A stretch of DNA of 64,000 nt, taken from positions 26,071,853-26,135,852 of the forward strand of contig CM075773.1 of assembly GCA_037974665.1 (NCBI GenBank), in the 5' to 3' direction. Position numbers and translations under genes: made by a program. The DNA comes from Ehretia macrophylla. Taxonomy: Eukaryota > Streptophyta > Magnoliopsida > Boraginales > Ehretiaceae. The first letter of the stretch is position 1, and each line of letters opens with the position of its first letter. Below the pieces are notes generated by a model. It saw nothing but the letters and a program-made list of their open reading frames with translations, had not been told where the DNA came from and searched no databases. Shown here one piece after another: positions 24,606 to 36,966 of this stretch.

Positions 24606-25166
24606 GTCATGTTTTGGGCACCAATCCTCTATGTGTTGACGGTTCACAGTCCCCGCCATGAGAGATGGCCCATTAAAAAGGCCCAATGGGCTTAACGACA
24701 ACCCATCCGCTTCAACAATGCAGCATCCTCACAAGACGTGATATCGATGCATTATAGGGCCCTGTAATATCCCCCAAGTTAGGTTGTCGTTCTTTTAACA
24801 TCTCACGATGTACGATCCACGATGAAAAAATAGAGTAAAAGAAGAAAAGTGGCCTGAAATTGATGAAAATATTCAGTTTTGGGCTTCGAAAACAAGCGCA
24901 ACTGAGCAAGCTTGCTGCCCCAGTCGTAGAGATTTTGGAGAGCTCTCAAACGGTATGTTGTGTGTCGCTTAACTCTTTACGGATTAAAAGTTATGGGCAT
25001 CGGAGCGACGAAGACCTGGTCACAAGCCCCATGCCCTCGGTTTGTGGGCCCAGCTTCTATGTGAAGCGAAGTTGTTTTGCCCAAGGTGCTGTGGGATTCG
25101 CTAATAGAAATATGGTCAATAAAGTATCTTGGCAACCCTAACCGGTGCAAAAAAAAATTGAAAAAA

Positions 25167-25240
25167 TACTCTCGCCCAAGCACGCTTAACTTCGGAGTTC
25201 TGATGGGATCCGGTGCATTAGTGCTGGTATGATCGCACCC
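25167..25240 (-). rRNA. 5S rRNA copy 30, 3' end deleted
   Basis: Only 74 nt remain and they match the array consensus exactly by eye. The 3' 45 nt, including box C, are deleted; spacer A-rich sequence joins directly to TACTCTCGCC. It cannot give a normal 5S RNA. Confidence 0.9.
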
Positions 25241-25801
25241 GTCATGTTGTGGGCATAAATCCTTTATGTGTTAACGGTTCACAGTTCCAGCCCAGAGAGA
25301 TGACCCATTCAAAAGGCCTAATGGGCTTAACGACAACCCATCCGCTTTAACAACGTAGTATCCTCGCAAGATGTGATATCGATGCATTGTAGGGCCCTGT
25401 AATATCCTGCGAGTTTGTTTGTCGTCGTTTTCGTAGCTCACGACGTACGATCTGGGACGAAAAAACAGCACAAAAAAAGGAAAGGTGGCCCGAAATTGAT
25501 GAAAATGTTCGATTTTGGGCTCCGAAAATAGGCTCAGACGAGCAGGCTTGCTGCCCCAGTCGTAGAGCTCTCGTAGAGCATTCCAACGGTATTCTGTACG
25601 CCGCATAACTCCTTATGGATCAAAAGTTGTGGGCACCGCAACGACAGAGACCCAGTCACAAGCCCTACGCCCTCAGTTTGCAGGCCCAGCCTCTACGTGA
25701 AGTGAAGTTGTCTTGCCCAAGGTGCAGTCGGATTCGGTAATAGAAATGTGGTAGATAAAGTATCTTGGCAACCCTAACCGGGGCAAAAAAAATTGAAAGG
25801 G

Positions 25802-25920
25802 GGGGTGCAACACGAGGAATTCCCAGGGGGTCACCCATCCTAGTACTACTCTCGCCCAAGCACGCTTAACTTCAAAGTTCTGATGGGATACGATGCATTA
25901 GTGCTGGTATGATCGCACCC
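25802..25920 (-). rRNA. 5S rRNA copy 31, both promoter boxes intact
   Basis: Full length, about five changes (GGAATTCCC, TTCAAAG, GATACGATG), none inside box A or box C. Confidence 0.92.
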
Positions 25921-26480
25921 GTCATGTTGAGGGCACAAATCCTTTATGTGTTGACGTATCACAGTCCCAGCCCAAAGAGATGAACCATTCAAAAGGCCCA
26001 ATGGGCCTAACGACAACACATCTGCTTCAACAACGCAGCATCCTCACAAGACGTGATATCGACGAATTGTAGGGCCCCCTAATGTCCCGCGAGTTAGGTT
26101 GTCGTCTTTTTAACAGCTCATGATGTACGATCCGGGATGGAAAAACATAGCAAAAGAAAAAAAAGTGGCCCAAAACTGATGAAAATGATCGATTTTGGGC
26201 TACGAAAATAGGGGCAGCCAAACAGGCTAGCTGCCCCCGCTGTGGAGCTCTCGAAGTGCTTTTCAACAGTATGTTGTGCGCCTCGTAACTCCATACAGAT
26301 CAAAAGTTATGGCAACAGAGTGACGAAGACCTGGCCGCAAGCCCTACGACCTCGGCTTGGGGGCCCAGCCTCTACGTGAAGCGAAGTTGTCTTGCCCAAG
26401 GTGCCGTGGGATTCTGTAATAGAAATATGGTGGATAAAGCATCTTGGCAACCCTAACCGGGGAAAAAATAATTGAAAAGG

Positions 26481-26599
26481 CGGGTGCAACACAAGGACTT
26501 CCAAGGGGGTCAACCATCCTCGTACTACTCTCGCCCAAGCACGCATAACTTCGGAGTTCTGATGGGATCCGGTGCATTGGTGCTGGTATTATCGCACCC
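26481..26599 (-). rRNA. 5S rRNA copy 32, diverged
   Basis: Full length, about eight changes: two in box C (CAAGGGGGTCAACC), one in box A (CACGCATAAC), and TATTATCG near the start. Confidence 0.9.
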
Positions 26600-27158
26600 A
26601 TCATGTTGAGGGCACAAATCCTTTATGTGTTGACGGTTCACAGTTCTAGCCCAGAGAGATGACCCATTCAAAAGGCCCAATGGGCTTAATGACAACCCAT
26701 CCGCTTTAACAACGTAGCATCCTCGCAATATGTGATATCGATGCATTGTAGGGCCCTGTAATATCCCGCGAGTTAGGTTGTCATCCTTTTAACAGCTCAC
26801 GACGTATGATCCGGGATGAAAAAACAGAACAAAAAAATAAAAGTTGCCCGAAACTGATGAAAACTTTCCATTTTGGGCTCCGAAAATAGGCTCAGACAAG
26901 CAGGTTTGCTGCCCCCGTCGTAGAGCTCTCATAGAGATTTCCAACGGTATGTTGTGCGCCGCTTAACTCCTTACGGATCAAAAGTTATGGGCACTGGAGC
27001 GACGGAGACCTAGTCACAAGCCCTACGCCCTCGGTTTGCAGGCCCAGCCTCTACGTGAAGCGAAGTGGTCTTGCCCAAGGTGCCGTCGGATTCGGTAATA
27101 GAAATGTGGTAGATAAAGTATCTTGGCAACCCTAACCGAGGAAAAAAAATTGAAAGGG

Positions 27159-27277
27159 GGGGTGCAACACGTGGACTTCCTAGGGGGTCACCCATCCTAG
27201 TAGTACTCTCGCCCAAGCACGCTTAACTTCAAAGTTCTGATGGGATCCGATGCATTAGTGCTAGTATGATCACACCC
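27159..27277 (-). rRNA. 5S rRNA copy 33, diverged
   Basis: Full length, about eight changes. Box A is unchanged, box C has one change, and the start reads GATCACACCC. Confidence 0.9.
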
Positions 27278-27837
27278 CTCATGTTGTGGGCACAAATCCT
27301 TTATGTGTTGACCGTTCACAGTCGCAACCTGGAGAGATGGCCCATTCAAAAGGCCCAATGGGCTTAACAACAACCCATCCGCTTCAACAATATAGCATCC
27401 TTGCAAGACGTGCCATTGACGCGTTGTAGGGCAATTTAATGTCCCGCGAGTTTGGTTGTCGTCCTTTTAACAGCTCATGATGTAAGATCCGGGACGAAAA
27501 AAGAGAGCAAAAGAAAAAAAGTGTCCCAAAACTGATGAAAACTTTCAATTTTGGGCTCCGTAAACTGGCGCAGCCGAGCAGGCTTGCTGCCCCCATTGTA
27601 GAGCTCTCGGAGAGTTTTTCAACGTTATGTTGTGCGCCGTGTAACTCCTTACGAATCAAAAGTAATGGGCACTGGAGCGACGAAGACCTGGTCACAAGCT
27701 CTACGCCCTCGGTTTGCGGGCCCAGCCTCTACGTGAAGCGAAGTTGTCTTGCCCAAGGTGCTGTGGGATTCGGTAATAGAAATGTGGTGGATAAAGTATC
27801 TTGGCAACCCTAATCGGGGCAAAAAAAATTGAAAAGT

Positions 27838-27955
27838 GGGGTGCAAAATGAGGACTTCCCAGGGGGTCACCCATCCTAGTACTACTCTCGTCCAAATACG
27901 CTTAACTTCGGAGTTCTGATGGGATACGGTGCATTAGTGGTGGTATGATCGCTCC
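27838..27955 (-). rRNA. 5S rRNA copy 34, split from its promoter by element B
   Basis: The transcribed region is almost complete (about eight changes, two in box A), but element B is inserted at its first nucleotide. The upstream TATA-like and GC elements now lie 6.9 kb away, after 34873. The last five bases (27951-27955) are the left target-site duplication. Confidence 0.9.
27951..27955. repeat. Target-site duplication of B, left
   Basis: GCTCC, matching GCACC at 34869-34873 with one mismatch. Both equal the 5' end of a 5S gene read on the plus strand. Confidence 0.75.
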
Positions 27956-30720
27956 TGTAACACCTCGATCCCTCTCGAGACCGGAAGTTCTATCAATCAA
28001 TCTAATCGCAACCCAGTTCCAAACCCAGGTATAAAATTTTAGGGAAAGACGGACGGAGTCTCCCTTATTTCTAGGCAAAATGCAAAACCTGCAAAAGCAT
28101 ATAAGTGGACCAGTACCGTGTCCAACCATAGAAACAGCTCAAGGCCATCCGAGCCTTGGTTCTCAACAAGCGAACACAAGTAAATATACATTTCCAATTT
28201 AAAAGCTAACTTATCTCTTTTCATCTTTGACAAGTACATTCATGCTTGGCAATTAAACTATACTAACCCATTGCATAAAATAGACTATCATACCATTCTA
28301 ATAAACCTAGTTAAGTTAATTACATAACTTTTAACACTAAATACATACATTACATGAAAATATACATCTTTGCATCTTTGACAACTCAAGCCACATAGCA
28401 CGCAAGGCAACTCTTCAAGCACGATCTACCACATAACCACGAACTTTCCAGCTAACATGGTATTTCCTGAAATGTGGTGGTGAGGAGTGAGTATACACAA
28501 CACGTATACTCAGTGAGGGCGAGACAGATATCACGGTGGAGAGAAAGAAAATCGTGCAATGAAAATAGGTACAATTAAGCAATATAATCAATAAGAAAGT
28601 ATTCAATATACACGACAATACAATAAACAATTAAAGAAAGCATTAACACAACCATTCAAAGCTATACCACACTTTGAAGGTCACGGTTCACTCATACGAG
28701 CAATGTACCATTTCACGAGCAATACATCAATCTCGAGCTTGATGTTGACAACGATGACAATAAGCGCGCAACCACCTTATAACATCCACTGGGTGTACTC
28801 CAGATGTACCCCGACACATCTACGACCCAAATCACCTAGGGCGGCACCCCTAGCGAGAATGGGAATAGGACACGGAGTTAGAGCAAACCAACCCTGGCAG
28901 GCTGAGACTGCCCAGAGAGGCCCATCACTCACGCGCCTGACACTATGCAATACAATACGAGATACAAGCAATAAATGAGCAATCAACACGAAAGTGCAAA
29001 TTAGTGGCGATAAACGACATATCAAGCATTTACAATCAACATTAGCATTCAATTAACTTTTCAAGCATGACTATCAATAATATCAATAATAACATCAATC
29101 AAACAAGTAATAGCAGTTCAAACACGAAAACAACAAATATCACTTTTCAATCCCTAACTTCCAAAGGCAATTACGAGCAAACGAGCTATGGGATTAGGAA
29201 ACCGATTTCACTACATTCACCTAGGCACTACAAGGCACGTTTCTATGTCACGAAACCTCACTTTCCCAACCGAAGCCCGAAAGTCCACCTACTGCGTTTG
29301 AACTACAACTATGCTAACCGGTCATTCAATCAACGCCACAATAGCGCCAAAAGTGCTTCTATGCCCTCAATAGCAAAACCTCCAACTCAATTCGAGCACG
29401 GTCAACACTTGGTCAAACGGCCCCTTTACGTTTCTTTGTCTAATTTCTAATTTTAACAAAGGTCGCTCCATTTTTATTGCACATTTTTTCTTTCTATCAC
29501 TAATGACACCTATCCAAATTAAGAAATAGCAATTCGGATCAAAATCCAAAATTCTAGGGTTTTACTATTCAAAATCACTATTTATTGTTCTTCCCCAATT
29601 TCAAATTTGCGTTTCTAGCCGTAAAAATCTCTAAATAACTATCAAACAATGCTCTACGATCATTATAGAACCTAATTCAAGCAACAAAAGGCATTTAAAC
29701 ACAATATATAACAAATCTAAGAAATTGAAACAAAATTCAAATTTCATTTGAAATACAGAAAAGCATGAAAACCCTCACAGAGATTGAAGACCAAGACGTG
29801 TAAAGACTCGAGCCATGATCCTCGTCCGATTCCACGCAAGATTTTGGCCTAAAAATGCAAAATCAATTTTTTCTTTCTTTTCCTTGGACCTTCGGCCATG
29901 GGAGGACAAAATGGGCATTTATGGATTTTTTTTGTTTTGATTTTTTCCTTGTTTATTTATAAAAGATGACAAAGGGCATTTTGGTCATTTTGCAAGGTCA
30001 AGCTTAAGTGAAAATATGGTCAAACAAGCTCATTTTGATGGCATTTAATCTATTCCAAGTTAAAACAATGCAATTTTAATGAAAACCGACTAAAACTAGC
30101 TAATTTAAACTAGAAACGCTATTCACGAAATTCGAGAAATATTCGTCTAACTTTCATTTTTGAAATGCTACAATCGAACGGTCAATAAACGATCGCTAAT
30201 CAAATGATGAGCAATAATATAAAACTATCATTTTTTGAAAAGTAAAATAGTAGAATAGTTTAAAAATTCACTCCGGCTCCGAGTTACTGTTCTCATTTAA
30301 TTGAAAACCAAGTAATTTAATGCAAGAAAATTAAAACCGATTATTAAAATAATCAAAATAATCAATATATTCAATATAATTAATATTCATTTAAAATTAA
30401 TTAATTTAACTATTTCTAAAATATTTTAAAGAATTATAAAATTAATGCTAAGATACGAATAAACAAGTTAATATAAACACGCAATCAAATGGAATTAAAT
30501 ACTAACATTTAAGATGACACTTAATTAAATACAAGAAAGTAAATCCAATTTCTATAAATAATAAAAATAGGTAATGATCTTTTAATTAATCAATATAAAA
30601 ATTATTGAATGCTTTTAAAAGAAATATCAAAATAGTGCAAAAATGGATGATTAACTAATTAAACACTTAATTAAATGCAGTTAAATGCTATTAAGTGCAT
30701 GCCGGGTTCGGGTTATCACA
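27956..30720 (-). repeat. Element B 3' LTR
   Basis: Plus-strand ends are TGTAACACCTCG and GGGTTATCACA. It lies next to the polypurine tract, which makes it the 3' LTR of the minus-strand element. It contains a TATA box candidate at 29954 and the block shared with A, C and D. Confidence 0.9.
29954..29961 (-). promoter_or_regulatory. TATA-box candidate in 3' LTR of B
   Basis: TATAAATA on the minus strand, about 760 bp inside the LTR from its U3 end. The same motif is kept in the other LTR. Confidence 0.5.
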
Positions 30721-30733
30721 TCCTTCCCCACTT
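30721..30733 (-). other. Polypurine tract, element B
   Basis: AAGTGGGGAAGGA on the minus strand, directly against the 3' LTR. It primes plus-strand synthesis in this element class. Confidence 0.75.
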
Positions 30734-32109
30734 AAAACAATTGCGTCCTTGCAATTCTTCTTCCAATAGAACCCAGCATCACCTGAGATCTAACTTTGAC
30801 CACTTTTCATTGGTTGTTGAGCAAGTATACTAGACAAGAAGGCCAATAGGGAAGCTTAAGAAGAAATTCCAAGTAGTAATGCCGAATAAAGGCTTAAATG
30901 AAGATACCGTACAAGAATCCCGTTGACATGAATACCGAAGAAGAATAAAATTCCAACCAAGAATGCCGAGAAAATACCAACTAAAGATTGAAGCAAAGAT
31001 ATTGTAGATAAAATTAACACCACATATTAATGACAAGAAGGATGCCGAAGAAATACCCCACATACGAATCTCTAGTAGAAGTTCAACTATTATCGCCCGA
31101 GAATACCCAAGTAGGAGGCCAACTAAAGGCTCAAATAAAGGTTCCATCCTGAGGTCCAAAGAAGTACCCCACTGGTCATGAATTTCATAGAAGAATTCCT
31201 TGTTAAGAGTGCTGAGGAAAGTACTAAGAAAACCCAATCAAATATACTTCAAAAGTTCCAGAGAAGTCTTCCAAATATTAACCTCATAGGATAACCAGTT
31301 AGATCCCGAGTATCGCTATCAAATGTTGAGGGAAAATACCGAGCTGGTGCGCAATATACAAAACCAAACTCCGAGGCCCCTGCATTGTTTGCCAAGTAAG
31401 AACCTCATACAACCTTGTCAATAAGGAAACCCAATAAGAGAATACCAAAAGAATGCTACCAAGAGCCATCATACAAAAACCCCAAAGAAAGTTATCTTTT
31501 TATGATTGCCAACCACAAAGAAGAGTCTTAGAAGTATGCCAATAACCGAGCTCCAAAGACAAACACCAACTCCCAAATAAAGCCTAATTAATTGCCATTC
31601 AGTTCCTGCCAATCAATACACATTGAAAGGCTAACTGTGAACCACTTTCTTCAGGGGAGAAAGAGGACTTACTTACCATTTTCACGGGACATGTATGGAT
31701 GCCAAGATATCACATTTATACATATATGCATTAAACTATTATGCAAGCATGTTTATAAAAGAATTTATAAAACAGTTTAATCATCAGAGTCATTCAAGCA
31801 CGTCAATCACAACGAAACTCAATCCAAGATATTCAATTACACATATTACAAGCAACAATTCAAGCAACTAACAATTCACGAGGTCGATTCGATTCACGAG
31901 GTCAATTCAATGCTCAACTAGACACTTCACTTCACTTAGCACACATTTAACACATAATACATAACTATATCACATAGATACACACATTCAATTCAAGACA
32001 CACAATCTCACATACAGGCATACACTTTCAAAACACACCTAACAAGCACACATCCAAAGGTTACTACCTGATAGACCGAGGACCCTGTCTCGGCTTATGA
32101 GCTAACTAA
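30734..32109 (-). other. Element B internal region, no recognised gene
   Basis: Purine-rich DNA with many loose repeats of GAATACCGAAGAA-, AATGCCGAGAA- and CCAACTAAAG-like words on the plus strand (about 30830-31300). The longest minus-strand frame here (31237-30830, 135 codons, rich in F, L and S) is low-complexity and has no gag, protease, RT, RNase H or integrase motif. I do not call it a gene. Confidence 0.6.
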
Positions 32110-32121
32110 GCTCTAATACCA
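32110..32121 (-). other. Primer-binding site, element B
   Basis: TGGTATTAGAGC on the minus strand, two bases after the 5' LTR. It differs by one base from the usual plant initiator tRNA-Met site. Confidence 0.8.
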
Positions 32122-32123
32122 CT

Positions 32124-34868
32124 TGGAACACCCTGATCCCTCGTTAGACCAGAAGTTCTATTAACCAATCTATATGCAACCCAATACCAAACCTGGGCAC
32201 AAAATTTTAGGGAAAGACGAATGGAGTCTCCCTTGTTTCTAGGTAAAATTTAAAACCTGCAAAAGCATATAAGTGGACCAGTACCGTGTCCAATCATACA
32301 AACACCTCAAGGCCATCCGAGCCTTGGTTCTCAACAAGAGAACACAAGTAAATATACATTTCTAATTTAAAAGCTAACCTATCTCTTTTCATCTTTGACA
32401 AGTACATTCATGCTTGGCAATTAAACTATACTAATCCATTGAATAAAATAGACTATCATACCATTCTAATAAACCTAGTTAAGTTAATTACATAACTTTT
32501 AACACTAAATACATACATTACATGAAAATATACATCTTTGCATCTTTGACAACTCAAGCCACATAGCACGCAAGGCAACTCTTCAAGCACGATCTACCAC
32601 ATAACCACGAACTTTCCAGCTAACATGATATTTCCTGAAATGTGGTGGTGAGGAGTGAGTATACATAACACGTATACTCAGTGAGGGCGAGACAGATATC
32701 GAGGTGGAGAGAAAGAAAATCATGCAATGCAAATAGGTACAGTTAAGCAATATAATCAATCAGAAAGCATTCAATATACACGACAATACAATAAACAATT
32801 AAAGAAAGCATTAACACAACCATTCAAAGTTATACCACACTTTGAAGATCACGGTTCACTCATACGAGCAATGTACCATTTCACGAGCAATACATCAATC
32901 TCGAGCTTGATGTTGACAACGATGACAAAAAGTGCGCAACCACCTTATAACATCCACTGGGTGTACTCCGGAAGTACCCCGACACATCTACGACCCAAAT
33001 CACCTAGGGCGGCACCCCTAGCGAGAATGGGAATAGGACACGGAGCTAGAGCAAACCAACCCTGGCAGCCCGAGACTACCCAGAGAGGCCCATCACTCAT
33101 GCGCCTGACACTATGCAATGCAATACGAGATGCAAGTAATAAACGAGCGATAGCACGAAAGTGCAGATTAGTGGCGATAAACGAGATATCAAGCATTTAC
33201 AATCAACATTAGCATTCAATTAAATTTTCAAGCATGACTATCAATAATATCAACAATAACATCAATCAAACAAGTAATAGCAGTTCAAACACGAAAACGA
33301 CAAATGTCAATATTTAATCTCTAACTTCTAAAGGCAATTACGAGCAAACGAGCTATGAGATTAGAAAACAAATTTCACTACATTCACCTAGGCACTACAA
33401 GGCATGTTTCTATGTCACGAAACCTCACTTTCCCAACCGAAGCCCGAAAGTCCACCTACTGCGTTTGAACTACAGCTATGCTAACCGGTCATTCAATCAA
33501 CGCCACAACAGCGCCAAAAGTGCTTCCATGCCCTCAATAGCAAAACCCCCAACTCAATTCAAGCACGGTCAACTTTTGGTCAAATTTCCCCTTTATGTTT
33601 CTTTGTCTAATTTCCAATTTTAACAAAGGTCGGTCCATTTTTATTGCACATTTTATCTTTCTATCACTAATGGCACCTATCTAAATCAAGAAATCGCAAT
33701 TCGGATCAAAATCCAAAATTCTAGGGTTTTACTATTCAAAATCACTATTTATTGTTCTTCCCCAATTTCAAATTTGCGTTTCTAGCCGTAAAACTCTCTA
33801 AATAACTATCAAACAATGCTCTACGATCATTATAGAACCTAATTCAAGGAACAAAAAGCATTTAAACACAATATATAACAAATCTAAGAAATTGAAACAA
33901 AATTCAAATTCCATTTAAAATGCACAAAAGCGTGAAAATCCTCACAGAGATTGAAGACCAAGACCCGCAAAGACCCGAGCCATGATCCTCGTCCGATTCC
34001 ACGCAAGATTTTGGCCTAAAAATGCAAATTCAATTTTTTCTTTCTTTTCCTTGGACCTTCGGCCATGGGAGGACAAAATGGGCACTTATGGATTTGTTTT
34101 GTTTTGATTTTTACCTTGTTTTATTTATAAAAGATGACAAAGGGCATTTTGGTCATTTTGCAAGGTCAAGCTTAAGTGAAAATATGGTCAAACAAGCTCA
34201 TTTTGATGGCATTTAATCTATTCCAAGTTAAAACAATGCAATTTTAATGAAAACTGACAAAAACTAGCTAATTTAAACTAGAAACGCTATTTACGAAATT
34301 CGAGAAATATTCTTCTAACTTTCATTTTCGAAATGCTACGATCGAACGGTCAATAAACGATCGCTAATCAAATGATGAGCAATAATATAAAACTATTTTT
34401 TTGAAAAGTAGAATAGTAGAATAGTTTAAAAATTCACTCCGGCTTGGAGTTACTTTTCTCATTTAATTGAAAACCGAGTAATTTAATGCAAGAAAATTAA
34501 AACCGATTATTAAAATAATCAAAATAATCAATATTCATTTAAAAATAATTAATTTAACTACTTCTAGAATATTTTAAAGAATTATAAAATTAATGCTAAG
34601 ATATGAATAAACAAGTTAATATAAATCCGAAATCAAATGCAATTAAATCCTAACATTTAAGATGACATTTAATTAAATAGAAGAAAGTAAATCCAATTTC
34701 TATAAATAATAAAAATAGGTAATGATCTTTTAATTAATCAATATAAAAATTATTGAATGCTTTTAAAAGAAATATCAAAATAGTGCAAAAATGGATGATT
34801 AACTAATTAAACACTTAATTAAATGTAGTTAAATGCTATTAAGTACATGCCGGGTTTGGGGTATCACA
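32124..34868 (-). repeat. Element B 5' LTR
   Basis: Plus-strand ends are TGGAACACCC and GGGGTATCACA. It aligns with the left LTR along its length. The outer plus-strand end is TGGAA rather than TGTAA, a decay of the terminal sequence. Confidence 0.9.
34122..34129 (-). promoter_or_regulatory. TATA-box candidate in 5' LTR of B
   Basis: TATAAATA on the minus strand, about 740 bp from the LTR start, in the position expected of a promoter that would drive element transcription. Confidence 0.5.
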
Positions 34869-34873
34869 GCACC
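34869..34873. repeat. Target-site duplication of B, right
   Basis: GCACC, the uninterrupted 5' end of the split 5S gene, followed by its own upstream spacer. Confidence 0.75.
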
Positions 34874-35220
34874 CGTCATGTTGAGGGCACAAATCCTTTA
34901 TGTGTTGACGGTTCACAGTCCCAGCCTAGAGAGATGGCCCATTGAAAAGGCCCAATGGGCTTAACGATAACCTATCTGCTTCAACAACGCAGCATCCTCG
35001 CAAGATGTGATATCGACGCGTTGTAGGGCCATCTAATGTCCCGCGAGTTAGGTTGTCATCCTTTTAAAAGCTCACGACGTACGATCCGGGACGGAAAAAC
35101 AGAGAAAATGAAGGAAAGTTGTCCGAAACTGTTGAAAACATTCGATTTTGGTCTCTGAAAATAGGCGCAGCCGAGCAGGCTTGCTGCCCCTGTCGTAGAG
35201 CTCTCGAAGAGCTTTCCAAC

Positions 35221-35352
35221 GGTATGCTATGCGCTGCGTAACTCCATATAGTTCAAAGGTTGTGGGCACCGGAGCGACGAAGACCTGGTATGCTGTGGGT
35301 CGCGTAACTCCTTACGGATTAAAAGTTATGGGCACCGGAGTGACGAAGACCT
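35221..35352 (-). repeat. 66-bp tandem duplication in a 5S spacer
   Basis: GGTATGCTATGCGCTGCG at 35221 recurs as GGTATGCTGTGGGTCGCG at 35287, both running to GACGAAGACCT. The copies already differ at several sites, so the duplication is old or joined two different spacers by unequal exchange. Confidence 0.85.
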
Positions 35353-35499
35353 GGGCACAAGCCCAACGCCCTCGGTTTGTGGGCCCAGCCTCTACGTGAA
35401 GTGAAGTTGTCTTGCCCAAGGTGCCGTCGATTCGGTAATAGAAATGTGGTGGATAAAGTATCTTGGCAACCCTAACCGGGGCAAAAAAAATTGAAAAGG

Positions 35500-35618
35500 G
35501 GGGTGCAACACGAGGACTTCCCACGGGGTCACCCATCCTAGTACTACTCTCACTCAAGCATGCTTAACTTCGGAGTTCTGATTGGATCCAGTGTATTAGT
35601 GCTGGTATGATCGCACCC
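35500..35618 (-). rRNA. 5S rRNA copy 35, diverged
   Basis: Full length, about eight changes, including CTCACTC at the intermediate element, CATGC in box A and CACGGGG in box C. Confidence 0.9.
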
Positions 35619-36179
35619 GTCATGTTGTGGGCACAAGTCCATTATTTGTTGACAATTCACAGTTCCACCCCAGAGAGATGGCCCATTCAAAAGGCCTAAT
35701 GGGCTTAACGACAACCCATCCGCTTTAACAACGTAGCATCCTCACAAGACGTGATATCGGGGCATTGTAGGGCCCTGTAATATCCTGCGAGTTAGGTTGT
35801 CGTCGTTTTAATAGCTCACGACGTACGATCCGGGACGACAAAACAGAACAAAAGAAGAAAAGTCACCTAAAACTGATGAAAACATTCAATTTTGGTCTCC
35901 TAAACCAAGAGCAGCCGAGTAGACTTACTGCCCCAATCGTAGAGCTCTTGGAAAGCTTTCCAACGATATGCTGTGCGCCGCGTAACTCCTTACGGATCAA
36001 AAGTTATAGGCACCAGAGAGAAAAAGACCTAGTCACAAGCCCTACGCCTAAGGTTTGCGGGCCCAGCCTCTACGTGAAGCGAAGTTGTCTTGCCCAGGGT
36101 GCCGTGGGATTCGGTAATAGAAATATGGTGCATAAAGTATCTTGACAACCCTAACTAGGGCCAAAAAAATTGAAAAGGG

Positions 36180-36298
36180 GGGCTGCAACACGAGGACTTC
36201 CTAGGGGGTCACCCATCCTAGTGATACTCGAGCCCAAGCATGCTTAACTTTGGGGTTCTGATGGGATCCAGTGCATTAGTGTTGGTATGATCGCACCC
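36180..36298 (-). rRNA. 5S rRNA copy 36, diverged
   Basis: Full length, about eleven changes. The unusual GTGATACTCGAGCCC and CTTTGGGGTTC are shared with copy 39, marking a three-unit duplication. Confidence 0.9.
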
Positions 36299-36847
36299 GT
36301 TATGATGTGGGCACAAATCCTTTATGTGTTAACGGTTCACAGTCCCAGCCCAAAGAGATGGCCCATTCAAAAGGCCCAATGGGCTTAACGACAACCTATC
36401 CTCTTTAACAACGTAACATCCTTGCAAGACATGATATTAACACATTGTAGGGCCCTGTAATATCCCACGAGTCAGGTTGTTGTCCTTTTAACAGCTCACA
36501 ACGTACGATCCGGGATGAAAAAACAGAACAAAAGAAGAAAAGTGGCCCGAAAGTAGTGAAAACATTTGATTTTGGGCTCCAAAAATAGGTGTTGCTGAGT
36601 ATGCTGGCTACTCTCGTCGTAGAGCTCTCGGAGAGCTTTCCAACGGTATGTTGTGCGCTGCATAACTCCATACAGATCAAAAGTTATGGGCACCAGAACG
36701 ACAAAGACCTGGTCACAGGCCCCACGCCCTCGGTTTGCGGGCCCAGCCTCTACGTGAAGTAAAGTGGTGCCGTGGGATTCGGTATTAGAAATGTGGTGGA
36801 TAAAGTATCTTGGCAACCCTAACCTGGGCAAAAAAAATTAAAAATGG

Positions 36848-36966
36848 GGGGTGCAACACGAGGACTTCCCAGGGGGTCACCCATTCTAGTACTACTCTCG
36901 CCCAAGCATGCTTAACTTCGGAGTTCTGATGAGATCCGGTGTATTAATGCCGGTATGATCGCACCT
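36848..36966 (-). rRNA. 5S rRNA copy 37, diverged
   Basis: Full length, about seven changes, most of them transitions (CATTCT, CATGC, GATGAG, GTGTATTAATGCC, CACCT). Confidence 0.9.

Larger units (their letters stand above)
23533..27955 (-). repeat. 5S rDNA tandem array, block 2
   Basis: Seven 5S copies (28-34) between elements A and B, at 678-689 bp except where copy 30 has lost 45 bp. The spacer at the left edge resumes within the segment before the AGCTCTC palindrome, matching the point at which block 1 stops. Spacers carry no gene. Confidence 0.92.
27956..34868 (-). mobile_element. Element B: non-autonomous LTR retrotransposon
   Basis: 6913 bp with two long LTRs (2765 and 2745 bp), a primer-binding site, a polypurine tract and a 1403-bp centre with no gag or pol similarity. 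Orientation is minus, from the order of PBS and PPT. LTRs differ by a few bases per 60 plus an indel of about 18 bp near 30370, so the insertion is not brand new. Parts of the LTR align with the LTR of element D (28760-28980 against 56455-56700, and the stretch ending CCAAAAGTGCTTC). It fits the large retrotransposon derivative (LARD) idea: cis signals kept, proteins supplied in trans. Confidence 0.88.

Noticed and set aside
30830..31237. 135-codon minus-strand frame inside element B
   Set aside because: Low-complexity, hydrophobic composition from a purine-rich repeat on the other strand; no known motif.
32727..33212. 161-codon plus-strand frame in the right LTR of B
   Set aside because: Runs opposite to the element, lies within the LTR, and its left-LTR counterpart is broken up.
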